Assembly (NCBI RefSeq): GCF_000165125.1 | Contig: NZ_AEIU01000069.1 | Location: 124,001 to 188,000 of the forward strand | DNA from: Vibrio caribbeanicus ATCC BAA-2122 | GTDB lineage: Bacteria; Pseudomonadota; Gammaproteobacteria; Enterobacterales; Vibrionaceae | Direction: 5' to 3' | Length of the DNA stretch: 64,000 bases | Part shown: positions 8,130 to 18,253 of the stretch, in pieces | How the letters are laid out: every line of letters begins with the position of its first letter | Position numbering within the stretch: position 1 is the first letter of the stretch | The notes under the pieces: model-generated | What the model saw: the letters and a program-made list of their open reading frames with translations, nothing else | What the model was told of the DNA's origin: nothing | The model's database searches: none | Program-made: the position numbers and the translations under genes

Positions 8130-9839
8130 TTAAAGCAGGCTATGTTGGTGCTCTGAGATAAGCATACTCATGGACTCGGATGCTTTATCCAAAACTGTGT
8201 TTAAGGCTTCATCAGGTGCAAATGGTTCTACAACTTGATAATAGCACTTTAGCTTGGGCTCAGTTCCTGAGGGTCGTACAATAACCCTAGCACCATCTGA
8301 GAGGTGATAAACCAGCACATCACTTACCGGAAGCTCGATCACTTCTGATCTCCCATCCGAGAAAGTTCGTTTTAAAGTCTTTAGATCTTCAATAACCTCA
8401 ACTTTTCGACCAGCAATCGTCAATGGCGGACTGTTACGCAACTTTTCTCCAACAGCAGGCAACTCAGGATCGAGAGCAATGCTTCGCTGGGAATTTAAGT
8501 AAACACCATGCTCACGGTATAAAAGCTCCAGTTGATCCCATACGGTTTTATTTTGCCCTTTGAGTTCACTAGCTAATTGAACAAAAGCAAGTAATGCTGA
8601 GAGCCCATCCTTGTCCCAAACTGTTTCACCAATTGCATATCCAAGTGCTTCTTCATAGGCAAACAAGAAAGGCTTATTGTCCTCTTTTTTGCTCATTGCA
8701 ACGTTAGTTAGCCATTTAAAACCTGTGAGAGTTTGATAATAATCTGCGTTATTTGACTGGGCAATTTTCTCGAGTAATGTTGATGAAACGATGGTATTAC
8801 CAACGAGTGGGCTTGTTTTATCACATCGAGTAAGTAAATACTGCGCCAGTAGGCAGCCGACTTGATCTCCTGTTAGCATTTGGTAGTCGCCGTTAGGTGT
8901 GCGGGCAGCAACAGCGAAGCGGTCTGCATCAGGGTCATTAGCACATGCAAGATCGGCCTGGCGTTCTTTGGCTAGAGCAATAACCATATCCATCGCACCG
9001 GGCTCTTCGGGGTTGGGGAAGTTGACCGTCGGAAAGGTCCCATCGGGCATACTTTGTTCAGGCACGCTATATACTTGAGTAAATCCATTATCATTTAGCA
9101 ACTGCTCAGCCATTTTTGCTCCAACACCATGCATTGCAGTGTAAGAGAGGCTTACAGCACGGTGATTTTCCGTCTGATTGACCAGTAAAGGTTGATTATT
9201 GATGGCTTGTCTATATTGATCGAAATAATCTTCTTTGAGCCACACCAAAAGATTTTTCTCTTCGGCAGTTTCTAGAGGCATCATGGTAATTGGAAGTTCA
9301 GAGGCATCCTCAATTTCCTTTGCGATCCCACTATCGTGTGGCGGTATAATCTGAGCACCGTTCTCCCAATACACTTTGAAACCGTTATATTCTGGTGGGT
9401 TGTGACTCGCTGTGACAACGATAGCCGCCGCGGCATTAAAATGCTTTATACCAAACGCTACTATGGGTGTTGCTGCTTCTGTTGCGGTTAGAAATACTTT
9501 AATTCCTTGCTGAGTAAGAACACTCGCCGCATCGTGGGCAAAACGTTTGGAGTCAGTTCGGCCGTCGTAACCAATAACAACGCCTCGTTGGGCTGCATTG
9601 GATAAGGTTTTTGTTAAATAGTGCCCCAATCCAGTTGCTGTTTCTTGAATCACTAAGCTATTCATCCGGTTTGGCCCACAGCCTACTTTACCACGCAGGC
9701 CCGCTGTACCAAACTCAAGACGTTGACTGAAGCAATCTTTGATCGTATCTACAGCATTTGAATCAATCAGCTGTTGTAACTGTGCTTTAGTCGCCGAATC
9801 TGGATCTCGTTGTAACCAGCGAGAAACTTGTTCCATCAT
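8130..9839 (-). CDS. Phospho-sugar mutase (phosphoglucomutase/phosphomannomutase family)
   Basis: The 569-residue protein has the four-domain alpha-D-phosphohexomutase layout. The active site phosphoserine is Ser145 in TASHNPPEYNGFK. The Mg site is CANDPDADRFAV, and the phosphate-binding loop near the C-terminus is RPSGTEPKLKCYY. Length and the GTAGLRG opening point to the long PGM2/YhxB-like group, which interconverts hexose (or pentose) 1- and 6-phosphates in the cytoplasm. Two Met codons open the frame (9839, 9836). The gene stands alone on the minus strand. Exact sugar preference is not determined. Confidence 0.9.
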   Translation of the reverse strand: MMEQVSRWLQRDPDSATKAQLQQLIDSNAVDTIKDCFSQRLEFGTAGLRGKVGCGPNRMNSLVIQETATGLGHYLTKTLSNAAQRGVVIGYDGRTDSKRFAHDAASVLTQQGIKVFLTATEAATPIVAFGIKHFNAAAAIVVTASHNPPEYNGFKVYWENGAQIIPPHDSGIAKEIEDASELPITMMPLETAEEKNLLVWLKEDYFDQYRQAINNQPLLVNQTENHRAVSLSYTAMHGVGAKMAEQLLNDNGFTQVYSVPEQSMPDGTFPTVNFPNPEEPGAMDMVIALAKERQADLACANDPDADRFAVAARTPNGDYQMLTGDQVGCLLAQYLLTRCDKTSPLVGNTIVSSTLLEKIAQSNNADYYQTLTGFKWLTNVAMSKKEDNKPFLFAYEEALGYAIGETVWDKDGLSALLAFVQLASELKGQNKTVWDQLELLYREHGVYLNSQRSIALDPELPAVGEKLRNSPPLTIAGRKVEVIEDLKTLKRTFSDGRSEVIELPVSDVLVYHLSDGARVIVRPSGTEPKLKCYYQVVEPFAPDEALNTVLDKASESMSMLISEHQHSLL

Positions 9840-10371
9840 TTCTACCTTCCTGTACTGAGAGTACTTTAAAACTAACTGCCCATTTGGGGTTGATGCAACC
9901 CCAGAGAATAAAGAGTAACTTTTTTATGACTTGATTTAGAGGCTCACAGGAATGCAGTGGGCTCTGAGCTATTACTCATACCAATCCTTGTGTCTCTGGA
10001 TCTTGTAACTAATAAACCAATCTATATATTCAATGAGTGCGATATACCCAATCAACTTCAGGTTTACTTAGTTGAACTAAAAATCTAAGAGCTGCTCGGG
10101 CATCGTGTAGATTCTAATTTGAATTTTGCATCATTTGCGAGAGCGCAATCGCTAAACTTTATTTGTGTAGGCTACCCCCCCATTTTTAGTGTGCCTTTCT
10201 TGCACAATTTCCAAACTCAAACTACAAGTTATTAACATAACATAATCAAAATAAGTACTAATTTAACAATTCTTCAGTCCAACGACGCATTGATGTTTTT
10301 TTAATTTTTAAGCTTGGTTTCGGTAAAGGTATCAGCATCACCAGTGATGACTCTGAGAGAGGAGAGATCTT
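9840..10371. other. Intergenic region upstream of the cox operon
   Basis: This 532-base gap between the divergent phosphohexomutase and coxB genes has no supportable gene. It probably holds both promoters. A diverged copy of the intergenic repeat noted near 1139-1260 appears around 10040-10075. Confidence 0.4.
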
Positions 10372-11523
10372 TTGAAAAACGAGCGAATATTATTCTGGCA
10401 ATCAATCAGTTTCTCCGGCGTGTTTTTAACCAGTTCGGCTTGTGCTGAATCAAGTCAGTACAACCTCCCGGTGGGTGTTACAGACATAAGCCAGCAGGTT
10501 TACGACTTGCATATGCTTATCTTTTACATTTGTTGTGTGATTGCAATCATCGTTTTCGGTGTCATGTTTTATTCGATGTTCTATCATCGAAAATCTAGAG
10601 GTGCAGTTGCAGCGAACTTTCACGAGAGTACAAAAGTCGAAATCGTATGGACTGTCATTCCGATTCTCATCTTGGTTCTTATGGCCATACCAGCGACCAA
10701 AACTTTGGTTGCGATGGAAGACACTTCTCAATCCGACCTAACGATAAAAATAACAGGATCTCAATGGAAATGGCATTACAGTTATTTCGGTGAAGATGTT
10801 GAATTTTTCAGCTTGTTATCCACGAGTCAGGAAGAGATTGAGGGTAACGAGGTAAAAGGCGAAAACTATTTGCTAGAGGTGGACAATCCGTTAGTGCTAC
10901 CAATAAACAGGAAAGTCAGGTTTTTAATGACTTCTGATGATGTTATTCATTCTTGGTGGGTCCCCGATTTTGCCGTTAAGAAGGATACTATTCCCGGCTT
11001 CATCAATGAAGCTTGGACTAAGATTGAAGAGCCAGGTATTTATCGAGGGCAATGTGCAGAGCTCTGTGGGCGCGCACACGGTTTCATGCCGGTTGTTGTT
11101 CAAGCATTAACTGAAGAGAATTATGAACGCTGGTTGAACGACAAGAAGCTTGAAATTGCACAGGCAAAGCGCGAGGCCACTGCGTCATTATCTGCATCAC
11201 TTTCACTGGATGAGCTTATGGATGCGGGACAAAAAATCTATCTGGATCGTTGCGCTGTTTGTCATCAAGCTGAAGGGGGCGGTATACCTGGAGCTTTTCC
11301 AGCGATTACAGGCAGCAAAATCGCAACAGGAGACACTTCAAGCCACATAGATATCGTTGTAAATGGTCGTGCAGGTACCGCAATGCAAGCTTTTGCAAAT
11401 CAGTTGACTGATAAAGAAATTGCGTCTGTTGTGACTTACCAGCGAAACGGGCTTGGGAACCAAGTTGGAGACCTTGTACAGGCGTCAGACGTTAACTCAT
11501 TCAAAGCGTCTAAGGAGGAGTAA
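10372..11523 (+). CDS. coxB: Cytochrome c oxidase subunit II with C-terminal cytochrome c domain
   Basis: The 383-residue product has a signal-like N-terminus, two membrane helices and a periplasmic cupredoxin domain. The CuA ligands are visible: His193 (IHSWW) and Cys228, Cys232 and His236 in [11 protein letters not shown] fused cytochrome c domain follows, with heme motif CAVCH at 294-298, as in caa3-type enzymes. It takes electrons from cytochrome c and passes them to subunit I. The start is a TTG at 10372 with GGAGAG seven bases upstream. The stop overlaps the coxA start by one base, so the operon is translationally coupled. Confidence 0.95.
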   Translation: MKNERILFWQSISFSGVFLTSSACAESSQYNLPVGVTDISQQVYDLHMLIFYICCVIAIIVFGVMFYSMFYHRKSRGAVAANFHESTKVEIVWTVIPILILVLMAIPATKTLVAMEDTSQSDLTIKITGSQWKWHYSYFGEDVEFFSLLSTSQEEIEGNEVKGENYLLEVDNPLVLPINRKVRFLMTSDDVIHSWWVPDFAVKKDTIPGFINEAWTKIEEPGIYRGQCAELCGRAHGFMPVVVQALTEENYERWLNDKKLEIAQAKREATASLSASLSLDELMDAGQKIYLDRCAVCHQAEGGGIPGAFPAITGSKIATGDTSSHIDIVVNGRAGTAMQAFANQLTDKEIASVVTYQRNGLGNQVGDLVQASDVNSFKASKEE

Positions 11524-13181
11524 TGAAGACATCAAAACCTGAATCTATCGTTGAAGACAAAGTGGTTTCTGCTCCTGCTTCTGATGCTGAAATTGGGCGA
11601 ATGAATAGTACTATAGCCATAGAGGTAGATGATCACGATCATAAACCAAGTGGGATAACACGGTGGCTATACTCTACTAATCATAAAGACATAGGTACGC
11701 TGTACCTGTGGTTCAGCTTCATTATGTTTTTAACGGGTGGGGCGATGGCTATGATAATTCGCGCTGAGCTTTTTCAGCCCGGACTTCAGTTAGTCGAACC
11801 TCAGTTCTTTAACCAGATGACCACAGTTCATGGTCTGATTATGGTGTTTGGTGCAGTTATGCCAGCTTTCACTGGGCTGGCAAATTGGATGATACCTATG
11901 ATGATCGGTGCGCCTGATATGGCGTTGCCTAGGATGAACAACTTAAGTTTCTGGATACTTCCCTTTGCATTTTTGATATTGCTGGCGTCCTTATTTACCG
12001 AAGGGGGAGGGCCTGACTTTGGCTGGACATTCTATGCGCCACTCTCCACAACCTACGCACCAGATAGTACAGCTTTATTCGTTTTTTCTGTTCATATTAT
12101 GGGGATCAGCTCAATCATGGGAGCGATCAATGTCATAGTTACAATTGTGAATATGCGCGCACCCGGAATGACATGGTTTAAATTACCTATGTTTGTTTGG
12201 ACTTGGCTGATCACTGCATTTTTGCTGATTGCCGTAATGCCTGTTTTAGCTGGTGCTGTCACCATGGTGCTAACAGACAAATATTTTGGTACTTCATTTT
12301 TCGATGCTGCTGGAGGTGGAGACCCTGTCATGTTTCAGCACATTTTTTGGTTTTTTGGTCATCCAGAAGTATACATTATGATATTACCATCTTTTGGTAT
12401 TATTTCGGCCATTATACCCGCGTTTAGCGGCAAAAAGTTGTTTGGCTATCATTCAATGGTTTATGCAACCTGTAGTATAGCCTTGCTGTCTTTCCTGGTT
12501 TGGGCTCACCATATGTTCACCACGGGCATGCCTGTGTTTGCTGAACTGTTCTTTATGTATTGTACTATGCTCATTGCGGTACCTACTGGGGTTAAGGTGT
12601 TTAACTGGGTCGCGACAATGTGGCGAGGCGCAATGACCTTTGAAACGCCAATGCTGTTTGCTATTGCTTTCATTATTCTCTTTACCATCGGCGGATTATC
12701 CGGATTGATGTTAGCGATCGTGCCAGCCGATTTTCAATATCACGATACGTACTTTGTTGTCGCACACTTCCATTACGTCCTTGTGTCAGGTGCTGTGTTT
12801 TCAATAATGGCGGCGGCCTATTATTGGTTGCCTAAGTGGACCGGCCACATGTATGACCATAGGCTCAGTTTATGGCATTTCTGGTGTTCGATGATTTCGG
12901 TCAACCTACTGTTTTTTCCGATGCACTTTCTGGGTTTAGCCGGAATGCCGCGACGAATACCAGATTACGCTATTCAATTTGCAGATATAAACCAAATTGT
13001 ATCAATCGGAGGCTTTGCATTTGGACTTTCCCAATTAATATTCCTCTGGGTTGTGATTAAATGCATCCGAGGGGGAGAACGAGTAGGTGAGAAACCATGG
13101 AAACGAGCGGATGGATTAGAGTGGACAGTTCCAAGTCCTGCGCCTCATCATACATTCTCTACACCTCCTAAGTTGGATTAG
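11523..13181 (+). CDS. coxA: Cytochrome c oxidase subunit I
   Basis: The 552-residue protein has 12 membrane helices and the heme-copper signature [10 protein letters not shown], with the paired histidines AHHMFTTG and the [14 protein letters not shown] motif holding the heme ligands. It contains the heme a / heme a3-CuB centre that reduces oxygen and pumps protons in the inner membrane. A cytoplasmic N-terminal extension of about 45 residues, rich in acidic residues and His, precedes the conserved [14 protein letters not shown]. It starts one base before the end of the coxB stop and is followed 9 bp later by ctaG. Confidence 0.96.
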   Translation: MKTSKPESIVEDKVVSAPASDAEIGRMNSTIAIEVDDHDHKPSGITRWLYSTNHKDIGTLYLWFSFIMFLTGGAMAMIIRAELFQPGLQLVEPQFFNQMTTVHGLIMVFGAVMPAFTGLANWMIPMMIGAPDMALPRMNNLSFWILPFAFLILLASLFTEGGGPDFGWTFYAPLSTTYAPDSTALFVFSVHIMGISSIMGAINVIVTIVNMRAPGMTWFKLPMFVWTWLITAFLLIAVMPVLAGAVTMVLTDKYFGTSFFDAAGGGDPVMFQHIFWFFGHPEVYIMILPSFGIISAIIPAFSGKKLFGYHSMVYATCSIALLSFLVWAHHMFTTGMPVFAELFFMYCTMLIAVPTGVKVFNWVATMWRGAMTFETPMLFAIAFIILFTIGGLSGLMLAIVPADFQYHDTYFVVAHFHYVLVSGAVFSIMAAAYYWLPKWTGHMYDHRLSLWHFWCSMISVNLLFFPMHFLGLAGMPRRIPDYAIQFADINQIVSIGGFAFGLSQLIFLWVVIKCIRGGERVGEKPWKRADGLEWTVPSPAPHHTFSTPPKLD

Positions 13182-13190
13182 GAGGTCAGG

Positions 13191-13793
13191 ATGCAAGACC
13201 AAAATACCATTAATCAAAAATTAAGTCTCAAGCTCTGTGCTGCGGCACTGGTGATGTTTGGTTTTGGCTTTGGTTTGGTCCCATTATACGATGTGATGTG
13301 TGATGCTCTGGGTATCAACGGTAAGACTAATAGTGAATCTGTTGCACAGCCACAAGGAATGATTGCCGACACATCAAGGACCATCACGGTTGAATTTATG
13401 GTTCACAATAATAAAGGTGTGCCGTGGAAATTTACCCCATCACAAACGACGATGGAAGTGCACCCAGGTGAGGTGATTCATACCTCGTATTACGCAAGAA
13501 ACTTATCGCAACGGCAAATTGTTGGTCAAGCGGTGCCCTCTGTTTCCCCAGGAGAAGCAGCATCGTATTTTAACAAGATTGAATGCTTTTGTTTCAGCCA
13601 GCAACCCTTGGAAGCTAAGCAAGATGTAGAGATGCCTTTAATCTTTTACATCGAACCTACGATACCATCGACAATACATACGCTTACCTTGTCGTATACC
13701 CTCTACGATATCACTAAAGATGTCGACACCACCAAAACAGCAAACTTATCGCCCATCGATTTAGGTTCTAGTGTTGAAGGAGTCACCCAATGA
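13191..13793 (+). CDS. ctaG: Cytochrome c oxidase assembly protein CtaG/Cox11
   Basis: The 200-residue protein has one N-terminal membrane helix (about 12-32) and a periplasmic Cox11 domain. The copper-binding CFCF motif starts at Cys132 in KIECFCFSQQPL. Cox11 delivers copper to the CuB site of subunit I. An AGGAGG site precedes the ATG. Its stop overlaps the coxC start (ATGA). Confidence 0.93.
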   Translation: MQDQNTINQKLSLKLCAAALVMFGFGFGLVPLYDVMCDALGINGKTNSESVAQPQGMIADTSRTITVEFMVHNNKGVPWKFTPSQTTMEVHPGEVIHTSYYARNLSQRQIVGQAVPSVSPGEAASYFNKIECFCFSQQPLEAKQDVEMPLIFYIEPTIPSTIHTLTLSYTLYDITKDVDTTKTANLSPIDLGSSVEGVTQ

Positions 13794-14674
13794 GTTCAAA
13801 ACACCAATCTTATTATGTACCTGCACAAAGCAGCTGGCCAATTGTTGGTGCCATATCTTTGTTCTTAATTGCCGTTGGTGCTGGACTAACAGTACAGGGA
13901 ATGAATGAGGAAGGTGAGAGCAGTATTTTTGCCCATTTAATATTACTGGCGGGTTTTTTGTTTCTTTTGTACATGTTTGCAGGCTGGTTTAGTAATGTTG
14001 TATCTGAATCGATGAGTGGTGTGTACTCTGCTCAGTTGTCGCGCTCATTTCGTCAGGGAATGAGTTGGTTTATATTCTCTGAAATCATGTTTTTTGGAGC
14101 TTTTTTCGGGGCATTATTTTACGCGAGATTTATCAGCGTTCCTTGGTTAGGAGGAGCTGGGAATAATGCTATGACACACGAGGTCATATGGCCCGCCTTC
14201 GAAGCGTTGTGGCCTTTGACGGTAACACCAGGTGGAGAAACAACTACCGCGATGTCATGGAAGGGGATACCACTAATTAACACAATCTTACTATTGGCTT
14301 CGTCTATTACTTTACACTTGGCTCATGTGAATTTAGAAAAAAATCGACGTATGGCACTGATAGTATGGCTAGAGATTACCATTATCTTAGCGATGTTTTT
14401 TCTCTACTATCAGGGTGTTGAATATGCTCATGCCTATCAAGATTTAGGCCTGACGCTCCAGTCTGGTATTTATGGTAACACTTTCTTCCTATTAACAGGG
14501 TTCCACGGGATGCACGTTTTTTTAGGAACAACCATTCTTATTGTGCTGCTTGCACGAATAGCTAAAGACCATTTTACTCCCAAAGATCACTTTGCTTTTC
14601 AAGCGGGGAGTTGGTACTGGCATTTTGTTGATGTTGTTTGGCTATGTTTGTTTGTCTTTGTGTATGTCCTTTGA
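13790..14674 (+). CDS. coxC: Cytochrome c oxidase subunit III
   Basis: The 294-residue protein has the seven-helix subunit III fold with family motifs SEIMFFGAFFGALFYAR, QGVEYAHAYQDLGL, GFHGMHVFLGT and the C-terminal WYWHFVDVVWLCLFVFVY. It stabilises the catalytic core. It overlaps ctaG by four bases and its TGA is immediately followed by the stop of the convergent DUF2909-type gene. Confidence 0.95.
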   Translation: MSSKHQSYYVPAQSSWPIVGAISLFLIAVGAGLTVQGMNEEGESSIFAHLILLAGFLFLLYMFAGWFSNVVSESMSGVYSAQLSRSFRQGMSWFIFSEIMFFGAFFGALFYARFISVPWLGGAGNNAMTHEVIWPAFEALWPLTVTPGGETTTAMSWKGIPLINTILLLASSITLHLAHVNLEKNRRMALIVWLEITIILAMFFLYYQGVEYAHAYQDLGLTLQSGIYGNTFFLLTGFHGMHVFLGTTILIVLLARIAKDHFTPKDHFAFQAGSWYWHFVDVVWLCLFVFVYVL

Positions 14675-14923
14675 CTAATAGGGCCTGACATTAGGCTCTA
14701 GGAAGCCACTCAGGAGAGCGACGATCATAAGGATTACGGCGAGTGCTGAAAGGAACACGCGCCTACCTAAGTAGTAGCTCATGGGTTTATTGTCTTGAGA
14801 CTGTTCTTCATCGTTTTCGGTATCAGACCCATCATTTTTGACCATTTCGAACATCGCTCTGGCGAGATTGAAGATAATAAAGATGAGCATAAAGACTAGG
14901 AGTACTTTGAAAATTAATACCAT
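14675..14923 (-). CDS. Small two-helix membrane protein of the cox cluster (DUF2909-type)
   Basis: The 82-residue protein has a hydrophobic helix at 3-26, an acidic loop (DGSDTENDEEQSQ) and a second helix at 57-76. A similar gene, also on the opposite strand, sits between coxC and SURF1 in Pseudomonas and Vibrio cox clusters; I recall it as DUF2909. AAGGA precedes the ATG by seven bases on the minus strand. Its start codon shares a CCATGG palindrome with an ATG in the SURF1 reading frame. The role is unknown; placement suggests oxidase assembly. Confidence 0.75.
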   Translation of the reverse strand: MVLIFKVLLVFMLIFIIFNLARAMFEMVKNDGSDTENDEEQSQDNKPMSYYLGRRVFLSALAVILMIVALLSGFLEPNVRPY

Positions 14924-14939
14924 GGTGAAGTCCTTTTTA

Positions 14940-15662
14940 ATGCGATTTTATAATAGAAAACTTGCAGCGGGTGCACTAGTAACTGTGGTTGTGTTTTCCA
15001 TATTGATCAAACTGGGACTGTGGCAGCTTTCAAGATCAGAAGAGAAAGTACAGATGGAACAGATGATGACACAAAGGGCGCAGCAACCTCCGATACAATT
15101 ATCACATCTGACAGATGAGGCTATTGTAAATCCCAATGGTTTGATAGTTCAGTTGGAAGTTTTGCCCTTAAAAGAACACTATATTTTGCTCGATAATCAG
15201 AGCTTCAATGGACAAGTGGGTTATCTTGCACTTCAGTTGGTAAGGACAGAGGGCCATCGTTTTATTCTCTTTGAAGTTGGCTTTATCCCTGCACCTAGAT
15301 TGCGCGACGTATTACCTGTTGTTCAATGGCTGGAACAGCCGTTTGCGTTTACAGGGAGGCTTTACCGTAAATCTGAGAACCCACTGAGTAAAGAGCTGCT
15401 CCTTGAGGAGGGGAGTCCGAGTCGCATACAAAATCTTAATATTACTCAGTTGTCTGCTCATTGGAACACTCCCATTGAACTTTTTGTCGTACAACCTATT
15501 GAGGAAAACTGGCGTTATCCTCAGCCATGGCAGCCTATACCCCTAGGCTCAGAGAAGCATTTGGGGTACGCGGTTCAGTGGTTTGGAATGGCAACAGCGT
15601 TGTTTTTTTTCAGTCTGTTTCTGTTATTCCGCTTACTGAAACAAGGAGGTATTCATGATTAG
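14940..15662 (+). CDS. SURF1-family oxidase assembly protein
   Basis: The 240-residue product has N- and C-terminal membrane helices around a periplasmic domain, the SURF1 layout, with the family segments LGLWQLSRSEEK and a final LGYAVQWFGMA. SURF1 helps insert heme a into subunit I. The ATG at 14940 is preferred because GGTGAAG lies about ten bases upstream. An in-frame ATG at 14922 overlaps the start codon of the divergent small gene and has no ribosome site. The gene overlaps the next gene by 8 bp. Confidence 0.85.
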   Translation: MRFYNRKLAAGALVTVVVFSILIKLGLWQLSRSEEKVQMEQMMTQRAQQPPIQLSHLTDEAIVNPNGLIVQLEVLPLKEHYILLDNQSFNGQVGYLALQLVRTEGHRFILFEVGFIPAPRLRDVLPVVQWLEQPFAFTGRLYRKSENPLSKELLLEEGSPSRIQNLNITQLSAHWNTPIELFVVQPIEENWRYPQPWQPIPLGSEKHLGYAVQWFGMATALFFFSLFLLFRLLKQGGIHD

Positions 15663-16200
15663 TGCTACTAACAAAGGAAGAGTGATCTTCCTTGGTATGG
15701 TATTACTGTTCGTATTGCCAGCAATCATTGCGAAAGTAGTCTTAGATAAAAATTGGTATCAAAGTGGCGTGACCAATTACGGTAAGCTTATCGTTCCTGC
15801 GGCTTCGTTTCATTCTATGGGCCTGAGTGATCCTTTCCAAAGTGAGTGGAAGTTGGGCTATGTGGTTCCAATTCGCTGTCAAAAGATGTGCGAGCAACAA
15901 ATACACTTATTGCAGCAAAGTCATATCGCTTTGGGTAAAAACCAGAGCCGAGTGAGGCCGATTCTAATATTTACACCTTCGAGTGATGATTACGCTAAAA
16001 AGCATGAACAGCTTTCTAATGTGAGTGTTTCTTCCCAATTTGAAAATGTCGTCCAAAGTGGTGAGTTGGTGATTGTCGATCCATTGGGGCAACTCGTAAT
16101 GCGTTACCCCAGAGTGTCTTCTCAAAATAATATGATCTCTCAGAGTAAAGGTGTACTGGCAGACTTACGTAAGTTACTCAAATTATCTCGAGTTGGTTAA
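15655..16200 (+). CDS. Membrane-anchored thioredoxin-fold-like protein of the cox cluster
   Basis: The 181-residue protein has one N-terminal helix (about 9-28) and a periplasmic domain with a CxxxC pair in IRCQKMCEQQ. This recalls SCO-type copper chaperones, but the usual CxxxCP motif and downstream His are not evident. A gene of this kind lies between SURF1 and ctaA in Pseudomonas cox clusters. It overlaps the SURF1 stop by 8 bp. Since no sco gene is present here, this protein could act in CuA assembly, but that is inference. Confidence 0.7.
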   Translation: MISATNKGRVIFLGMVLLFVLPAIIAKVVLDKNWYQSGVTNYGKLIVPAASFHSMGLSDPFQSEWKLGYVVPIRCQKMCEQQIHLLQQSHIALGKNQSRVRPILIFTPSSDDYAKKHEQLSNVSVSSQFENVVQSGELVIVDPLGQLVMRYPRVSSQNNMISQSKGVLADLRKLLKLSRVG

Positions 16201-16222
16201 CCTTTACTAGGGAGAAAGTACT

Positions 16223-17254
16223 ATGAATTTAGTCAATCTCGTAAGATTTAGCCTCGTACTAACGGTTGTTGTCATTGTCTTGGGCGCCTATACTCGGCTG
16301 GCTGATGCAGGACTCGGATGTCCCGATTGGCCGGGATGTTATGGCTCTTTGAGTGTACCGAATCAACACGATGAAATTGCCTTGGCTCAGGCTTTATACC
16401 CATCTCTTGTGATCGAGACAGATAAAGCTTGGTTAGAGATGATACATAGATATTTTGCAAGTTCATTGGGATTACTTGTTGTCTGTATTTCTCTCATGGG
16501 TATAGTTTCAAGACAGCTGTCCTTTGTCTGGGCAAGCATGTTAACAGGCATCGTTATCTTTCAAGCAGCATTAGGTATGTGGACCGTAACTATGAAGCTT
16601 ATGCCAATAGTCGTCGTCGGGCATTTATTGGGTGGCTTTACGTTATTTACTTTGCTTGCATTAACTCAATGGAGACTATCATCACAATTTCCATTTAAGA
16701 TGTCACCCTCGGGTTTAATTAGGACAAAATGTCTGGCTCTTGTGGCACTGTTTCTTGTTGTCATCCAAATCGCCCTCGGTGGCTGGACTTCCTCTAACTA
16801 TGCTGCACTGATGTGCACCACTCTTCCGATATGTGAGGGTAACTGGCAAAGTTATTTAAACTTTGCACAAGCCTTTCAATTAATTCAACCTACAGCGGAA
16901 ACCTATGAGTTTGGGACTCTAGACTACTCTTCACGTATGACCATCCATATTGTTCATCGAGTTGGCGCCTGTGTGGTTTCGCTATCTGTCATCCTGCTCG
17001 TATGGAGTTTATGGAAGCGACGGGAAGTAGCACTCAGAAATATGGCTAAATCCTTATTAATCGTACTTATTATTCAACTTTCTTTTGGAGTGGCGAATGT
17101 CGTTTTGAGCTTGCCAATGATCATTGCGGTTGCGCACAATATCGGCGCAGCGGTGTTGCTTCTTGTTATCTGTAGGACAAACTTTTTAATATGGGTAGCC
17201 GCCAAACCTTGTGCTTATCCAAGTGGTGAGATGGAAAAAGGAGTCAATCCATGA
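16223..17254 (+). CDS. ctaA: Heme A synthase (CtaA/Cox15)
   Basis: The 343-residue protein has eight predicted membrane helices and the family opening [21 protein letters not shown]. Conserved histidines are in EMIHRYFAS and in IHIVHRVGA near residue 247. It oxidises the C8 methyl of heme O to a formyl group to make heme A. AGGGAG precedes the ATG. Its stop overlaps the cyoE start by four bases (ATGA). Confidence 0.93.
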   Translation: MNLVNLVRFSLVLTVVVIVLGAYTRLADAGLGCPDWPGCYGSLSVPNQHDEIALAQALYPSLVIETDKAWLEMIHRYFASSLGLLVVCISLMGIVSRQLSFVWASMLTGIVIFQAALGMWTVTMKLMPIVVVGHLLGGFTLFTLLALTQWRLSSQFPFKMSPSGLIRTKCLALVALFLVVIQIALGGWTSSNYAALMCTTLPICEGNWQSYLNFAQAFQLIQPTAETYEFGTLDYSSRMTIHIVHRVGACVVSLSVILLVWSLWKRREVALRNMAKSLLIVLIIQLSFGVANVVLSLPMIIAVAHNIGAAVLLLVICRTNFLIWVAAKPCAYPSGEMEKGVNP

Positions 17255-18150
17255 GTAAGTCAATCACGTTAGCACAAGAAGAAACAATGCCGCTATGGCG
17301 CTGTTATCTCGCATTAACTAAGCCTAAAGTTGTGGCGTTAATGTTATTAACTGCTCTTGTTGGCATGTGTCTGTCGAATCCAGACACTTTCTCTGTGGAA
17401 AAAGCATTGTTAGGACTTTTCGGAATTGGATTGATGGCTGGAGCGGCTGCATCACTCAATCATCTTATTGATGAGCGTATTGATGGAATAATGGAGCGTA
17501 CGCATAAGCGGCCTCTGCCATCGGGTCGACTAAAAGCTAACCACGTCATTGTCTTTGCAACTATATTGGGTTTAACAGGCTTTATTACACTTTTCATTGG
17601 GGTTAACCAACTCACAGCCTGGCTTACATTTGCAAGTTTAGTGGGATACGCGCTTGTCTATACCATGTATTTAAAACGAGCCACGCCTCAAAATATTGTT
17701 ATCGCTGGTATAGCAGGGGCGATGCCACCTCTTTTGGGTTGGACAGCATTGACTAATGAATTGCATGCTCATGCATGGATTTTGGTAATGATCATCTTTG
17801 TTTGGACTCCACCTCACTTTTGGGCTTTATCCATCCATCGTTATCAAGACTATGCAAAGGCAAAGATACCAATGTTGCCAGTCACACATGGCATCGAATA
17901 TACCAAAACATCTATCTTACTTTATACGATCTTACTCGCTGTTGTATCTATGCTTCCATTCCTTATCGGTATGTCGGGTTCGCTTTATTTGTTTGGGTCA
18001 ACATTACTCAGCGTGGGGTTTATTTATCACGCATACAAGTTGAAATACTTGCCCACGGATCGGTCGGCGATTGAGGCATTTAAATTCTCTATCTATCATC
18101 TAATGCTATTATTTCTCTTTTTGTTATTTGATAACTTTTTTGTTATCTAG
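17251..18150 (+). CDS. cyoE: Protoheme IX farnesyltransferase (heme O synthase)
   Basis: The 299-residue membrane protein shows the UbiA-family motifs: [21 protein letters not shown] (first Asp-rich motif, residues about 70-90) and [14 protein letters not shown], with the second loop [15 protein letters not shown]. It attaches a farnesyl group to heme B to form heme O, the substrate of CtaA. It is the last gene of the oxidase operon. In Pseudomonas a sco gene follows at this point; here the next gene is convergent and unrelated. Also called ctaB. Confidence 0.95.
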   Translation: MSKSITLAQEETMPLWRCYLALTKPKVVALMLLTALVGMCLSNPDTFSVEKALLGLFGIGLMAGAAASLNHLIDERIDGIMERTHKRPLPSGRLKANHVIVFATILGLTGFITLFIGVNQLTAWLTFASLVGYALVYTMYLKRATPQNIVIAGIAGAMPPLLGWTALTNELHAHAWILVMIIFVWTPPHFWALSIHRYQDYAKAKIPMLPVTHGIEYTKTSILLYTILLAVVSMLPFLIGMSGSLYLFGSTLLSVGFIYHAYKLKYLPTDRSAIEAFKFSIYHLMLLFLFLLFDNFFVI

Positions 18151-18253
18151 GAAAATAGGCCACATAATGGATAGCTTTTGTTCAGGCTTTTGACTTTGCT
18201 GGTAGAGTAAGCAAGTCTCGCTGAAATTAATATCTTGTGGTTAATTGGGTTTA

